DNA from: Acidovorax sp. sif1233
GTDB lineage: Bacteria; Pseudomonadota; Gammaproteobacteria; Burkholderiales; Burkholderiaceae_C
Length of the DNA: 64,000 nucleotides
Reading direction: 5' to 3'
NCBI RefSeq assembly: GCF_019218755.1
Contig: NZ_JAHUWZ010000002.1
Coordinates: 434,001 to 498,000 of the forward strand
Position numbers and translations under genes: made by a program. Positions 27,074 to 36,292 of the stretch are shown here, piece after piece. A model generated the notes under the pieces. It saw only the letters and a list, made by a program, of their open reading frames with translations, did not search any database and was not told the DNA's origin. How positions within the stretch are numbered: position 1 is the stretch's first letter; every line of letters starts with the position of its first letter.

Positions 27074-30000
27074 ATGGCCAAGATCCTTGTCGTGGATGAC
27101 CTTCCGGCCAACCGGGCGCTGGTGGCCACGCTCATAGGACACAGCGGCCACCAGGCGCTGGAGGCGGCGGACGGCGCCCAGGCGCTGGACGTGGTGCGGG
27201 CAGAACGCCCGCAGCTGGTGATCTCCGACATCCTGATGCCCACGATGGACGGCTATGAGTTCGTGCGGCAGTTGCGTGCCGATCCCCAGCTCGCCGCCAC
27301 GCAGGTGATTTTCTACAGCGCGCATTTCCGCGAGCAGGAGGCGCGCAACCTGGCCCTGGCCTGCGGGGTCGCCCAGGTGCTGGTGAAGCCCTGCGAGCCG
27401 CAGGACATCATCGCGGCCATCGAGCAGGCGCTGTCGCAGGTTCCGCCACAGCCCGTGCTCCCGCTGGAGCACAGCTTCCAGACGCGGCACCTGCAGCTCA
27501 TGGCGGACAAGCTCACCGGCAACGTGGCCGAGCTGGAAGCCATGAACCGCCGGCTGGCGGCGCTGACCGACCTGAACCTGCAGCTGGCGTCCGAGCGCGA
27601 CCCGCAGGTGCTGCTGGCCAGCGTCTGCCGGGGTGCGCGGGACCTGGTGGGCGCGCAGTACGTGGTGCTGTGCGCCGTGCGCAAGGATGGCCATGCGGCC
27701 CTGGTCTGCACCAGTGGCATCGATGCCGCCGCGACGGGGGTGCTGGACCTGCCCGTGGTGTCGCACGGCCTGCTGGGCAGCGTGCGCGCCGAGCGGCGGG
27801 CGCGGCGGGTGGCCAACGCCAGCGGCGACCCCCGCGAGGTGGGCTTGCCGGCGGGCTATCCGGCGCTGCACTGCGGCCTGATCGCGCCCATCACATCGCT
27901 GTCGTTCTCCTATGGCTGGATCTGCCTGGCCAACAAGCCCGGGTCGCACGAGTTCAGCGCCGAGGACGAGAAGATCCTGTCCATCCTGGGGGCCCAGGTG
28001 GGGCGCATCTACGAGAACGGAAGCCTGTACGCGGAGGTGCAGCGCCATGCCGACCAGCTTCAGTTCGAGGTGATCGAGCGCAAGCGGGTCATCGAAGAGC
28101 TCCGGGCCAGCGAGGCGGGCCTGCACCGCGCGCAGGTGCTGGCCAAGATCACCCATGTGATCAGCAGCCAGGACGGCGTGTTCGAGAGCTGGCCCGACAC
28201 CTGCCCCCAGATGCTGGGCGTGGAGCCGTCGGCGATGCCCCGGTCCGCGCGCGAATGGCTGGCCCTCGTGTATCCGGACGACCAGCCCTTGTTCCGTGAG
28301 CGCGCGCTGGAGGCTGCCACCGAGGGCGTGCGCCTGGATTTCAACTACCGCCTCGTGCGCGCAGACGGCGCGGTGATCCACCTGCGCCAGGTCATGGAGC
28401 CTTTGCTGGCCGACGATGGCGTGGGCAGCGACACCGTCCGCTGGTTCAACACCATCCAGGACATCAGCGTGCAAAAGCGCGCGGAGGAGGAACTGCGCGA
28501 GAGCGACCGCCGCTTCAACGACATGCTGGACAAGGTGGAGATGATCTCGCTGATGCTCGACTGCGAGGGGCGCATCACCTATTGCAACGACTACCTGCTG
28601 CGCCTGACCGGGTGGCGGCGCGACGAGGTGTCCGGCCAGAACTGGTTCTCGCTGTTCGTGCCGCCCGAGCAGGTGGATGTGCGCGACGTGTTCGCCGACC
28701 TGCTGGCCGACCGCCCTTCTGCCTGGCACTACGACAACGAAATCATCACCCGCGGCGGCGAGCGCAGGCTGGTGCACTGGAACAACACCGTGCTGCGGTC
28801 GGCGGGCGGCCAGGTGACCGGCGTGGCCGCGCTCGGGGAGGACATCACCGAGCGCAAGGAGGCCGAGCACAAGATCAAGCGGCTCAACCGCGTGTACGCC
28901 ATGCTCAGCGGCATCAACACGCTGATCGTGCGCGTGCGCAAGCGCGAGGAGCTGTTTCACGAGGCCTGCCGCATCGCCGTGGAGGAAGGGCAGTTCAAGA
29001 TCGCGTGGCTGGGCAAGGTGGACGCGGCCCGCCAGCAGCTGGTGCCGGTGGCGCTCTCTGGCGCGGGAGAGGACTTCCTCGCGCACATCCGGGACCGGCT
29101 GCGGCTGCACGACAAGCCCACCCCGGGCGAGAGCCTGAGCGCGGAGGTGGTTCGCACCGGGCTGCCCGCCGTGTGCGACGACGTGGTGGGCGACCCCCGG
29201 ATCTTGCTGCCCGGCCTGCTGGCGCAGCGTGGCGTGGCGTCGCTGGCCATGCTGCCGCTGGTCGTGGCCCACGAGGTGGTGGGGGTGCTGGCCCTGTTTT
29301 CCGAAGAGGTGGGGTTTTTCGACGAGGCCGAGATGAAGCTGCTGACCGAGCTGGCCGGCGACATCGGCTTCGCGCTCGACCACCTCGACAAGGAAGACCG
29401 GCTGAGCTACCTGGCCTACTACGACGAGATCACCGGCCTGCCCAACCGCACGCTTTTCCTGGAGCGCGCCGGCCAGCACCTGCGACCCCGCGAAGGGCCG
29501 CGGCCGCTGCTCGGGATCGCGCTGATGGACATCAGCCGGTTCCGGTTCGTCAATGACACGCTGGGGCGGCAGATGGGGGACGAGCTTCTCAAGCAGGTGG
29601 CGCAGCGGCTGCAGCGTGCGGCGGCCGATGTGCACGGCGTGGCGCGCATCGGGATCAACAGTTTCGGCATGGCCGTGGCCGGCGCCCGCGATGCCGGGGC
29701 CGTGGCGCTGGTGGTGGACCATCTCATGCGCAGCTGCTTTGATGCGCCCTTCCTGCTGGGGCAGACCGAGCTGCGCATGGCCGCCAAGGCAGGGGTGGCC
29801 CTGTACCCCATGGACGGCGTGGATGCCGAAGCGCTGCTGCGCAACGCCGAGGCCGCGGTCGGCAAGGCCAAGGCATCGGCCGACAGCCTGCTGTTCTACA
29901 CCTCTGAAATGAACACCCGCGTGGCCGAGGCGCTGAGCCTGGAAGGCCGCCTGCGCGAAGCGCTGGAGCAGGGCCAGTTTGTTTTGCACTACCAGCCCAA

Positions 30001-30715
30001 GCAATGCCTGGCCAGCGGCGTCGTGGCGGGCGCCGAGGCGCTGATCCGCTGGAACGATCCGCACCGGGGCCTGGTGCCACCGGGGCTCTTCATTCCCATC
30101 CTGGAGGAGACCGGCCTGATCTACGACGTGGGCCGCTGGGCCCTTCGCCAGGCGCTGGCGGACAACCGGCGCTGGCGGCAGGCGGGCCACGCGCCGCTGC
30201 GCGTGGCGGTCAATGTGTCGTTCCTGCAGCTGCGGCACCGCAACTTCGTGGCCGAGGTGCGCGAGGCCCTGGCCCTGGACCCGGGGGCAGGCGGCGGGCT
30301 GGAGCTGGAGATCACCGAAAGCATGGTGATGGAGGACGTGGAGCACAGCAGGCGCAGCCTGCACGCCCTGCGCGAGATGGACATCACGATCGCCATCGAC
30401 GATTTCGGCACCGGGTTCTCATCGCTGAGCTACCTGGCCACGCTGCCGGCCGACACGCTCAAGATCGACCGCTCCTTCATCCTGGGCATGGACACCGGAG
30501 CCCAGGGGCAGGCGCTGGTGTCCACCATCATCAACATGGGGCACTCGCTGGGGCTCAAGGTGGTGGCCGAGGGGGTCGAGACGGACGACCAGTGCCGCCG
30601 GCTCGCACTGCTGGGCTGCGACGAGATCCAGGGCTACCTGCTCAGCCGGCCCCTCCCCGCGGACGTGTTCGAGGCCCAGTTCCTGGCGGGTTCCGCCAGC
30701 GTGCCCGCGCATTGA
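27074..30715 (+). CDS. Response regulator with GAF, PAS, GGDEF and EAL domains (c-di-GMP phosphodiesterase)
   Basis: A 1213-residue soluble protein. Order: REC (1-120, phosphoacceptor D52 in 'ISDILMP'), linker helix, GAF (about 165-320), PAS (340-470), PAS (475-600), GAF (615-770), GGDEF (780-940), EAL (950-1205). The GGDEF signature is replaced by 'RIGINSFGMAV', so cyclase activity should be lost. EAL has 'AEALIRW', 'ELEITES', 'AIDDFGTGFSSLSYL' and 'VVAEGVET', all residues needed for c-di-GMP hydrolysis. It probably lowers c-di-GMP when phosphorylated by the linked kinase, which affects motility and biofilm. Direction of the effect is inference. Confidence 0.92.
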   Translation: MAKILVVDDLPANRALVATLIGHSGHQALEAADGAQALDVVRAERPQLVISDILMPTMDGYEFVRQLRADPQLAATQVIFYSAHFREQEARNLALACGVAQVLVKPCEPQDIIAAIEQALSQVPPQPVLPLEHSFQTRHLQLMADKLTGNVAELEAMNRRLAALTDLNLQLASERDPQVLLASVCRGARDLVGAQYVVLCAVRKDGHAALVCTSGIDAAATGVLDLPVVSHGLLGSVRAERRARRVANASGDPREVGLPAGYPALHCGLIAPITSLSFSYGWICLANKPGSHEFSAEDEKILSILGAQVGRIYENGSLYAEVQRHADQLQFEVIERKRVIEELRASEAGLHRAQVLAKITHVISSQDGVFESWPDTCPQMLGVEPSAMPRSAREWLALVYPDDQPLFRERALEAATEGVRLDFNYRLVRADGAVIHLRQVMEPLLADDGVGSDTVRWFNTIQDISVQKRAEEELRESDRRFNDMLDKVEMISLMLDCEGRITYCNDYLLRLTGWRRDEVSGQNWFSLFVPPEQVDVRDVFADLLADRPSAWHYDNEIITRGGERRLVHWNNTVLRSAGGQVTGVAALGEDITERKEAEHKIKRLNRVYAMLSGINTLIVRVRKREELFHEACRIAVEEGQFKIAWLGKVDAARQQLVPVALSGAGEDFLAHIRDRLRLHDKPTPGESLSAEVVRTGLPAVCDDVVGDPRILLPGLLAQRGVASLAMLPLVVAHEVVGVLALFSEEVGFFDEAEMKLLTELAGDIGFALDHLDKEDRLSYLAYYDEITGLPNRTLFLERAGQHLRPREGPRPLLGIALMDISRFRFVNDTLGRQMGDELLKQVAQRLQRAAADVHGVARIGINSFGMAVAGARDAGAVALVVDHLMRSCFDAPFLLGQTELRMAAKAGVALYPMDGVDAEALLRNAEAAVGKAKASADSLLFYTSEMNTRVAEALSLEGRLREALEQGQFVLHYQPKQCLASGVVAGAEALIRWNDPHRGLVPPGLFIPILEETGLIYDVGRWALRQALADNRRWRQAGHAPLRVAVNVSFLQLRHRNFVAEVREALALDPGAGGGLELEITESMVMEDVEHSRRSLHALREMDITIAIDDFGTGFSSLSYLATLPADTLKIDRSFILGMDTGAQGQALVSTIINMGHSLGLKVVAEGVETDDQCRRLALLGCDEIQGYLLSRPLPADVFEAQFLAGSASVPAH

Positions 30716-30765
30716 GCCCGGCGGCGGTCCCTTGGCGGGCCCCGCCGCCGCGCCGCCGCGTGGTG

Positions 30766-31659
30766 TCAGTGTTTTTGCACCAACTTAATGATGCTGGAGA
30801 AATCCAGCGCGCCATGGCCCGCCAGGCTGTGCGCGGCATACAGGCTGCGCGCCAGGCCGCCGAGCGGGGTGGAGGCCTTCACGGCCGCGGCGTTCTCCTG
30901 CGCCAGCCCCAGGTCCTTGAGCATGAGGTCGGTGCCGAAGCCGCCCGCATAGCCCTTGCTCGCCGGCGCGGTCTCCATCACGCCGGGCATGGGGTTGTAC
31001 TTCTCCAGCGCCCAGTTGCCGCCCGAGCTGCGGCGCATGATCTCGGAGAGCACCTTCGGGTCCAGGCCATTGGCCACGCCCAGGGCGATCGCCTCGCTGG
31101 TGCCGGCCATCAGGATGCCCAGCAGCATGTTGTTGCAGATCTTGGCCGTCTGGCCCGCGCCCACGGCGCCGGCGTGAAAGATGTTGGCGCCCATCTTCTC
31201 GAGCACGGGGCGCGCGCGTTCCAGTGCCGGGGTGTCGCCGCCCACCATGAAGGTCAGCGTGCCGGCGATGGCTCCGCCCGTGCCGCCCGAGACGGGCGCG
31301 TCGATGAAGTCCATGCCCCGTGCCTTGGCGGCCTCGGCCACCTTGCGCGACGTGGCTGCGGCGATGGTCGAGCAGTCGATCACCAGCGTGCCCTCGGCCA
31401 GCAGCGGCAGCAGGCCGGGTTGCCGGTCGCTGCCCAGATAGAGCGTTTCCACGTGCTGGCTGGCGGGCAGCATGCTGATGACGACCTCGGCCCCTTGCAC
31501 GCAGGCGCCGGCGTCCGTCGCGATGCGCACGCCATCGGCGGCGAGCTTGTCGCAGGCCGGCTTGGAGAGGTCGAAGGCGCCCACGTCGTGGCCCGCCTTG
31601 TGCAGGTTCAGGGCCATGGGGCCGCCCATGTTGCCGAGGCCGATGAATGCAATCTTCAT
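30766..31659 (-). CDS. mmsB: 3-hydroxyisobutyrate dehydrogenase
   Basis: Oxidises 3-hydroxyisobutyrate to methylmalonate semialdehyde with NAD+ in valine degradation. NAD site 'IAFIGLGNMGGPMALNL', substrate motif 'DAPVSGGTGGAIAGTLTFMV', catalytic Lys in 'GAGQTAKICNNMLLG'. At 297 residues it matches the family. ATG at 31659 was chosen over an upstream ATG at 31737 that lies inside a family A repeat; AGGAGAAA is just upstream. Location with mmsA and an acyl-CoA dehydrogenase supports the valine role over the related tartronate semialdehyde reductase. Confidence 0.9.
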   Translation of the reverse strand: MKIAFIGLGNMGGPMALNLHKAGHDVGAFDLSKPACDKLAADGVRIATDAGACVQGAEVVISMLPASQHVETLYLGSDRQPGLLPLLAEGTLVIDCSTIAAATSRKVAEAAKARGMDFIDAPVSGGTGGAIAGTLTFMVGGDTPALERARPVLEKMGANIFHAGAVGAGQTAKICNNMLLGILMAGTSEAIALGVANGLDPKVLSEIMRRSSGGNWALEKYNPMPGVMETAPASKGYAGGFGTDLMLKDLGLAQENAAAVKASTPLGGLARSLYAAHSLAGHGALDFSSIIKLVQKH

Positions 31660-31708
31660 GGTGTGTTTCTCCTGGATGTCGTTGTGGTGGTGAATCGGGT
31701 TGGTATGA

Positions 31709-31750
31709 AATTGATAGCTGCCAGCGCTTGATTTCAAAGGGCTACCGGCC
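31709..31750. repeat. Repeat family A, intergenic copy between mmsB and the DUF488 gene
   Basis: TTGATAGCTGCCAGCGCTTG begins a copy with a degenerate right arm. Confidence 0.7.
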
Positions 31751-31765
31751 GAAAAGGCTTGAAAA

Positions 31766-32155
31766 TCACTCGGCGAAATCTGCGCCGCGGGCTTTCAGCT
31801 CCGCGCGCAGCACCGAGCGGTGACAACGCGATTCGTCCTCGCAGTAGCAGCCCAGCGACATCGCGGCATGGCGCGAGAGCGCGGCCAGCAGGTCCAGCGT
31901 GCGGCTGGCCTCGGGCTGGGCCAGTTCCTTGCGGAACTGCTTGACGAACGCTTCCCACTCCTTGTCCGTCTGCGCCTGCTGGCCCTGGGCCATGAGTTCG
32001 GCCGTGGGGGACAGCAGGGGGTACCACACGTCGTAGTAGTCGCGGCTGGCGAACTCGGTCTTGGGCACGCCACGCGGCGGGCGGCGCACGGTGCCGATGC
32101 GGGTGCCTTCCCCGGCGGCGCGCGGGGTGCCGAGGCGGACGATGCGAAGGGGCAT
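31766..32155 (-). CDS. DUF488 domain protein
   Basis: A 129-residue cytoplasmic protein. 'IGTVRRPPRGVPKTEFASRD' and the C-terminal 'LGCYCEDESRCHRSVLRAEL' are DUF488 features; the latter holds the conserved Cys pair and Arg. The biochemical role of DUF488 is unknown. It lies between the TfoX-like gene and mmsB, which looks incidental to valine metabolism. Confidence 0.85.
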   Translation of the reverse strand: MPLRIVRLGTPRAAGEGTRIGTVRRPPRGVPKTEFASRDYYDVWYPLLSPTAELMAQGQQAQTDKEWEAFVKQFRKELAQPEASRTLDLLAALSRHAAMSLGCYCEDESRCHRSVLRAELKARGADFAE

Positions 32156-32185
32156 GGTGGTGGGCTCCAGGGAGGGTGGGGCAGA

Positions 32186-32629
32186 TCAGTCGTCGGCTTC
32201 GAAGATGCTGTGCTTCTTCGCGGCGGTTTTTTTGGCGGGCGCTTTCCTGGCCGCGGCCGGGGTGTTGGTTGTTTTCTTCTTGCGCGGCGATGCCTTGGCC
32301 AGCGGGTTGTAGGCCAGGGCTGCTTCGAGCCAATGGTTCCACTGTGCGCGCGTGGCGTAGCCATTGGGCTCCACCCAGAAGTAGCCCTTCATGCCGCCGC
32401 CGGGCGACAGCTCGCGGGTGTTCTGCATCTCCTGCACCTCGCCATGGCGCTCCGGCGGCAGGCGCACCAGCAGTTCCTCGCCCTTGACGGCGACACACAT
32501 CTTGCCGTCCACAAAAAACGCATGGGTGCCGAACAGCGGGCGCTCCTCCACGTCGCTGCGGTGCGCGAGCGCCGTGCGCACGGCGTCGATCAGGTGCAGG
32601 GTTTCGTCGGAGAGGGGGCGGGCGGGCAT
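32186..32629 (-). CDS. TfoX/Sxy N-terminal domain protein
   Basis: A 147-residue protein with a TfoX N-terminal domain ('RPLFGTHAFFVDGKMCVAVK', 'GEELLVRLPPERHGEV') and a Lys/Ala-rich tail (about residues 112-142). It lacks the C-terminal TfoX domain. Sxy/TfoX regulate competence in gamma-proteobacteria, but such one-domain proteins are widespread and not shown to do so. The basic tail suggests nucleic-acid contact. It lies 30 bp upstream of the DUF488 gene on the same strand. Confidence 0.82.
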   Translation of the reverse strand: MPARPLSDETLHLIDAVRTALAHRSDVEERPLFGTHAFFVDGKMCVAVKGEELLVRLPPERHGEVQEMQNTRELSPGGGMKGYFWVEPNGYATRAQWNHWLEAALAYNPLAKASPRKKKTTNTPAAARKAPAKKTAAKKHSIFEADD

Positions 32630-32645
32630 GGTTTCAGGTCAAATA

Positions 32646-32682
32646 GGCCGCTAGCGCTTGATGGATAAGCGCTGGCAGCTAT
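32646..32682. repeat. Repeat family A, intact hairpin copy
   Basis: The best-preserved copy. AGCGCTT (32653-32659) and AAGCGCT (32667-32673) form the stem with a 7-nt loop; outer bases extend it. It lies between the acyl-CoA dehydrogenase stop and the TfoX-like start. Confidence 0.85.
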
Positions 32683-32700
32683 AAAAACAGGAGTTATTGC

Positions 32701-33867
32701 CTAGCGGATGGCCTCCGTCGCATCCCCGTCCAGCATGCGCCGCGCAATGATCACGCGCATGATTTCGTTCGTGCCTTCCAGGATCTGGTGCACGCGCGCG
32801 TCGCGCAGCAGGCGCTCCAGCGGGTATTCGCGGATGTAGCCATAGCCGCCGTGCAACTGCAGGGCGTCGTTGATGACGGTGAAGCCCGCGTCGGTGGCGA
32901 AGCGCTTGGCCATGGCGCAGTAGGTGGAGGCGTCGCGGGCCCCCGCGTCCAGCTTGCTGGCGGCCAGGCGCACCATCTGGCGCGCGGCCACGAGTTCCGT
33001 CGCCATGTCGGCCAGCTTGAACTGCAGGGCCTGAAAGCTGGCGATGGGTTTGCCAAACTGCTTGCGGTCCTGCATGTATTGCTGCGCGGCGTTGAGCGCG
33101 CCTTGCGCCGCGCCCACCGAGCAGGTGGCGATGTTGATGCGCCCGCCGTCCAGGCCCTTCATCGCGATCTTGAAGCCTTCGCCCTCGCGGCCCAGCAGGT
33201 GGTCGGCGGGGATGCGCACGTTGTCAAAGCTGATGGTGCGCGTGGGCTGGCTGTTCCAGCCCATCTTGTGTTCCTTCTTGCCGTAGCTGATGCCGGGCGT
33301 ATCGGCGGGCACGGCAAAGGCGCTGATGCCGCCCGCGCCCGAATTCGCGTCGCCCGTGCGCGCCATGAGCACCAGCACGTCGGTGCTGCCTGCGCCGCTG
33401 ATGAAGGCCTTGCTGCCGTTGATGACATAGTCGTGGCCCACCAGTTCGGCACGCGTCTTGAGCGAGGCGGCGTCGGAGCCTGCGCCGGGCTCGGTGAGGC
33501 AGTAGGACGCGAGCTTCTCGCCCGTGGTCAACAGCGGCCCCCAGTGGTCGCGCACGACGGGGGTGGCCCAGGTGCCCAGCATCCAGGTGGCCATGTTGTG
33601 GATGGTGATGAAGGCGGTGGTGCTGGGGTCGATGGCGGCCATTTCCTCGAACACCAGGGTGGCGTCCAGGCGGGGCAGGGCGAGGCCACCGGCGTTCTCG
33701 GGTGCATACAGGCCACAAAAGCCCAGCTCGCCCGCCTTGGCGATGGCTTCCTTCGGGAAGATGCCCTCGGCGTCCCACAACGCCGCGTGGGGCGCGAACT
33801 CGGCTTGCGCAAAGTCGCGGGCCGTCTGGGCAAAGGCGCGTTGTTCTTCGGTGAGTTCAAAGTCCAT
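32701..33867 (-). CDS. Acyl-CoA dehydrogenase, probable isobutyryl-CoA dehydrogenase
   Basis: FAD-dependent oxidation of acyl-CoA to enoyl-CoA. 388 residues with 'YCLTEPGAGSDAASLKTRAE' (FAD/substrate loop), 'GGYGYIREYPLERLLRDARV' and 'QILEGTNEIMRVII', where the Glu of LEGTNE is the likely catalytic base. The neighbours mmsA and mmsB favour isobutyryl-CoA (valine path). ATG at 33867 fits homologues ('MDFELTEEQRAFAQTARDFA'). Confidence 0.92.
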   Translation of the reverse strand: MDFELTEEQRAFAQTARDFAQAEFAPHAALWDAEGIFPKEAIAKAGELGFCGLYAPENAGGLALPRLDATLVFEEMAAIDPSTTAFITIHNMATWMLGTWATPVVRDHWGPLLTTGEKLASYCLTEPGAGSDAASLKTRAELVGHDYVINGSKAFISGAGSTDVLVLMARTGDANSGAGGISAFAVPADTPGISYGKKEHKMGWNSQPTRTISFDNVRIPADHLLGREGEGFKIAMKGLDGGRINIATCSVGAAQGALNAAQQYMQDRKQFGKPIASFQALQFKLADMATELVAARQMVRLAASKLDAGARDASTYCAMAKRFATDAGFTVINDALQLHGGYGYIREYPLERLLRDARVHQILEGTNEIMRVIIARRMLDGDATEAIR

Positions 33868-33912
33868 GGTGTTCTGTCTCGTCGTCGGTTCTTGTTGTTC
33901 TGGGCGCCCGGG

Positions 33913-34329
33913 TCAGGGCCTGGCGGATGGGTGGTCCAGCGTCAGCCAGCGCATCAGGCCCTTGCGGCGGGTCTCGGTCTCCGTCGTCAGACACTCGTGG
34001 TAAAGGCGCGGCCACTGGGGCTGCGACTCGGCACTGCGCGTGGCCTGCTTGCAGCGCGTGGTGCGTTCGCGCTGCCAGGCGGTGTGCTCCTGGCGCAACT
34101 GGGGCCGCTCGTGGGCCGACAGCGCGCGCATCACATCACCGTAGAGGATCGCGATCTGCGTGTCTGCCGCCTGAAAGGCCTGCACGGCGCAGGCATTGGT
34201 TTCGTCCACGCTGCCGCCGGGCTTGCAGGCGGCACCGGCCTGCGCGTGGGCATCAGCTCCCACCAGCATCACGCAAGCCGCACCGAAGACCATGGCCCAT
34301 CCCCGTATCATTGTCAGATCAATTTGCAT
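33913..34329 (-). CDS. LprI-like (DUF1311) secreted protein
   Basis: A 138-residue exported protein. A signal peptide ends near ADAHA|QAG, and the mature part has four Cys, 'YGDVMRALSAHERPQLRQEH' and 'WQRERTTRCKQ', typical of the LprI/DUF1311 group, in which some members inhibit lysozyme. It sits between mmsA and the acyl-CoA dehydrogenase. Whether it inhibits lysozyme here is inference. Confidence 0.75.
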   Translation of the reverse strand: MQIDLTMIRGWAMVFGAACVMLVGADAHAQAGAACKPGGSVDETNACAVQAFQAADTQIAILYGDVMRALSAHERPQLRQEHTAWQRERTTRCKQATRSAESQPQWPRLYHECLTTETETRRKGLMRWLTLDHPSARP

Positions 34330-34391
34330 GCCCCGCTTTTACCATCGACCACAGTGGTCACGACTGGCGCGGCCTAAGGCCAGTGCCACCG

Positions 34392-34494
34392 TGCAAGGGC
34401 CGCCCCGCCGCACGGGTGGCGTCCCCCTTCCGCATCGCGCAGCGATGCAAGAGAAGAGAAGGGGGAAGGCGCGCAGCGCCTCAGGGGGATGTCA
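34392..34494. repeat. Dispersed repeat family B, copy 2
   Basis: Matches copy 1 (18779-18880) at both ends; contains GAGAAGAGAAGGGGGAAGGC in the middle. Read on the minus strand it begins directly at the mmsA stop codon. Confidence 0.85.
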
Positions 34495-36015
34495 CTTCAA
34501 GCTAATCGTCGTGTTCACACCATGCGACGTGGTGCTGTCATCAAACCAGCGGGCCGTCACCGTCTTGGTCTGCGTGTAGAACATGACGACCTGCTTGCCG
34601 TAAGGACCCAGGTCGCCTAGCTTGGACGCGCGCGAACCCGTGAACGAGAACAACGGCACTGGCACGGGGATTGGCACGTTGATGCCGACCTGGCCCACAT
34701 CGATCTCTTCCTGGAACTTGCGTGCAGCCGCACCCGACTGGGTGAAGATGGCGGTGCCGTTGCCGTTGGGGTTGCTGTTGATGAATTCGATGGCTTCATC
34801 GATGTCGGCGGCGGGCACCAGGGCCAGCACGGGGCCAAAGATTTCCTGGTCGTAGATGGCCATGCCGGGCTGCACGTTCGAGAAGATCGTCGGGCCCACG
34901 AAGTTGCCCTTTTCATAGCCGGGCACCGTGGGCTTGCGGCCGTCCAGCTCCAGCGTGGCGCCGTCGGCAATGCCGCGTTCGATCAGGCCTTCCACACGCG
35001 AGAGCGCCGCACAGGAAACGAGCGGCCCCACGTCCGTGCCCTTTTCGGTGCCGCCGTTGACCTTGAGCGTCTTGGCCTTGGCCACCAGATCGGGAATCCA
35101 CTTTTGCGCCTCGCCTACCAGCACCACCACGGGCAAGGCCATGCAGCGCTGGCCGGCCGCGCCAAATGCGGCACCGGCGATGGCGTTGAGCGACTGTTCC
35201 TTGTTTGCGTCGGGCAGGATGATCGCGTGGTTCTTGGCGCCCATCATGCATTGCGCGCGCTTGCCGGCCAGGGTGGCGCGGTTGTACACATGGGTGCCCA
35301 CCTTGGTGGAGCCCACGAAGGAGACTGCCTTGATGTCCTTGTGGTCGCAGATCGCGTTCACGGCCATTTCACCGCCATGGATCACGTTGAGCACACCGGG
35401 TGGAATGCCGGCTTCCAACGCCAGCTCCACCAGGCGCATGGTCACCATGGGGTCCTGCTCGGAGGGCTTGAGCACGAAGGTGTTGCCCGTGGCAATCGCC
35501 ATGGGGAACATCCACAGCGGGATCATGGCCGGGAAGTTGAAGGGCGTGATGCCCGCGCACACACCCAGCGGCTGCAGCAGGGTGTAGGTGTCGACGCCAC
35601 CGGCCACGTTGTTGGCCAGCTCACCCAGCTGCAGGTTGCCGATGCTGGCGGCGTGTTCCACCACTTCCAGGCCACGGAACACGTCGCCTTCGGCGTCGGG
35701 CAAGGTCTTGCCTTGTTCGGCCGTGAGGATGGCGGCCAGCTCGGCCATGTTTTCGCGGATGAGCTGCTGGTACTTGAGGAAGATGCGGGCGCGCGTGCCG
35801 ATGGGCGTCTTCTTCCAGGTCTTGAACGCTTCCTTGGCCGAGGCCACGGCGGCATCGATTTCTTCAGCGGTGGCAAAGGGCACGCGGGCCAGCACCTCTT
35901 GCGTGGCGGGGTTCACCACGTCGCGCCACTCGGTGGTCTTGGACTCGACGAACTGGCCGCCGATCAGCAGCTTGACGGTGGGGGCCAGTGCGGCCACGCG
36001 GGTGGGTGCGTTCAT
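34492..36015 (-). CDS. mmsA: Methylmalonate-semialdehyde dehydrogenase (acylating)
   Basis: Converts methylmalonate semialdehyde to propionyl-CoA with NAD+ and CoA at the end of valine degradation. The 507-residue protein has the ALDH fold: '[16 protein letters not shown]' (NAD), catalytic Cys in '[17 protein letters not shown]', and '[10 protein letters not shown]'. The CoA-dependent subgroup is shown by the '[13 protein letters not shown]' segment. ATG at 36015 follows CCGGAGACA. An inverted repeat upstream may be the operator. The gene heads the minus-strand valine cluster. Confidence 0.94.
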   Translation of the reverse strand: MNAPTRVAALAPTVKLLIGGQFVESKTTEWRDVVNPATQEVLARVPFATAEEIDAAVASAKEAFKTWKKTPIGTRARIFLKYQQLIRENMAELAAILTAEQGKTLPDAEGDVFRGLEVVEHAASIGNLQLGELANNVAGGVDTYTLLQPLGVCAGITPFNFPAMIPLWMFPMAIATGNTFVLKPSEQDPMVTMRLVELALEAGIPPGVLNVIHGGEMAVNAICDHKDIKAVSFVGSTKVGTHVYNRATLAGKRAQCMMGAKNHAIILPDANKEQSLNAIAGAAFGAAGQRCMALPVVVLVGEAQKWIPDLVAKAKTLKVNGGTEKGTDVGPLVSCAALSRVEGLIERGIADGATLELDGRKPTVPGYEKGNFVGPTIFSNVQPGMAIYDQEIFGPVLALVPAADIDEAIEFINSNPNGNGTAIFTQSGAAARKFQEEIDVGQVGINVPIPVPVPLFSFTGSRASKLGDLGPYGKQVVMFYTQTKTVTARWFDDSTTSHGVNTTISLK

Positions 36016-36076
36016 GGTTTTGTCTCCGGGGGGTTGCAAACGGCCCGCGGTGCAGGCCAACCCGTGCATGTTATGC

Positions 36077-36132
36077 GTGCAAATATGTAATTACAAGGCG
36101 TTGCTCTGCAATGTGTATGTGCTTATTTGCAC
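36077..36132. promoter_or_regulatory. Inverted repeat in the mmsA promoter region
   Basis: GTGCAAATA (36077-36085) and TATTTGCAC (36124-36132) are perfectly complementary 9-mers separated by 38 bp in the otherwise AT-rich stretch upstream of mmsA. They look like two half-sites of a regulator of valine catabolism. No regulator gene is adjacent. Confidence 0.5.
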
Positions 36133-36230
36133 ATGAAAACAGCAAGCCCGAACCCCAGCGGATCAGGGGATGAGCAGCCGAAGGCTCCTGTCCTCAGGGT
36201 GCGGTTTTTTGTTCAGTGAAGCAGAAATGC

Positions 36231-36266
36231 AAAAAGGGGCAAACGCTGCCGTCGGCCCCTTTTTTC
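36231..36266. terminator. Terminator at the end of the collagen-like operon
   Basis: AAAAAGGGGC/GCCCCTTTTTT with a 14-nt loop; read on the minus strand it follows the tail-collar gene by about 30 bp. T tracts on both strands. Confidence 0.88.
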
Positions 36267-36292
36267 CGCCGCTCCGTGGCGGGTTGGTCCAT

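Noticed and set aside
25355..30364. A 1669-codon open frame on the minus strand, antisense to the kinase and phosphodiesterase genes
   Set aside because: It is His/Gln/Gly/Arg-rich with no domain, and the opposite strand encodes well-defined signalling domains. GC-rich DNA often lacks stops in the antisense frame.
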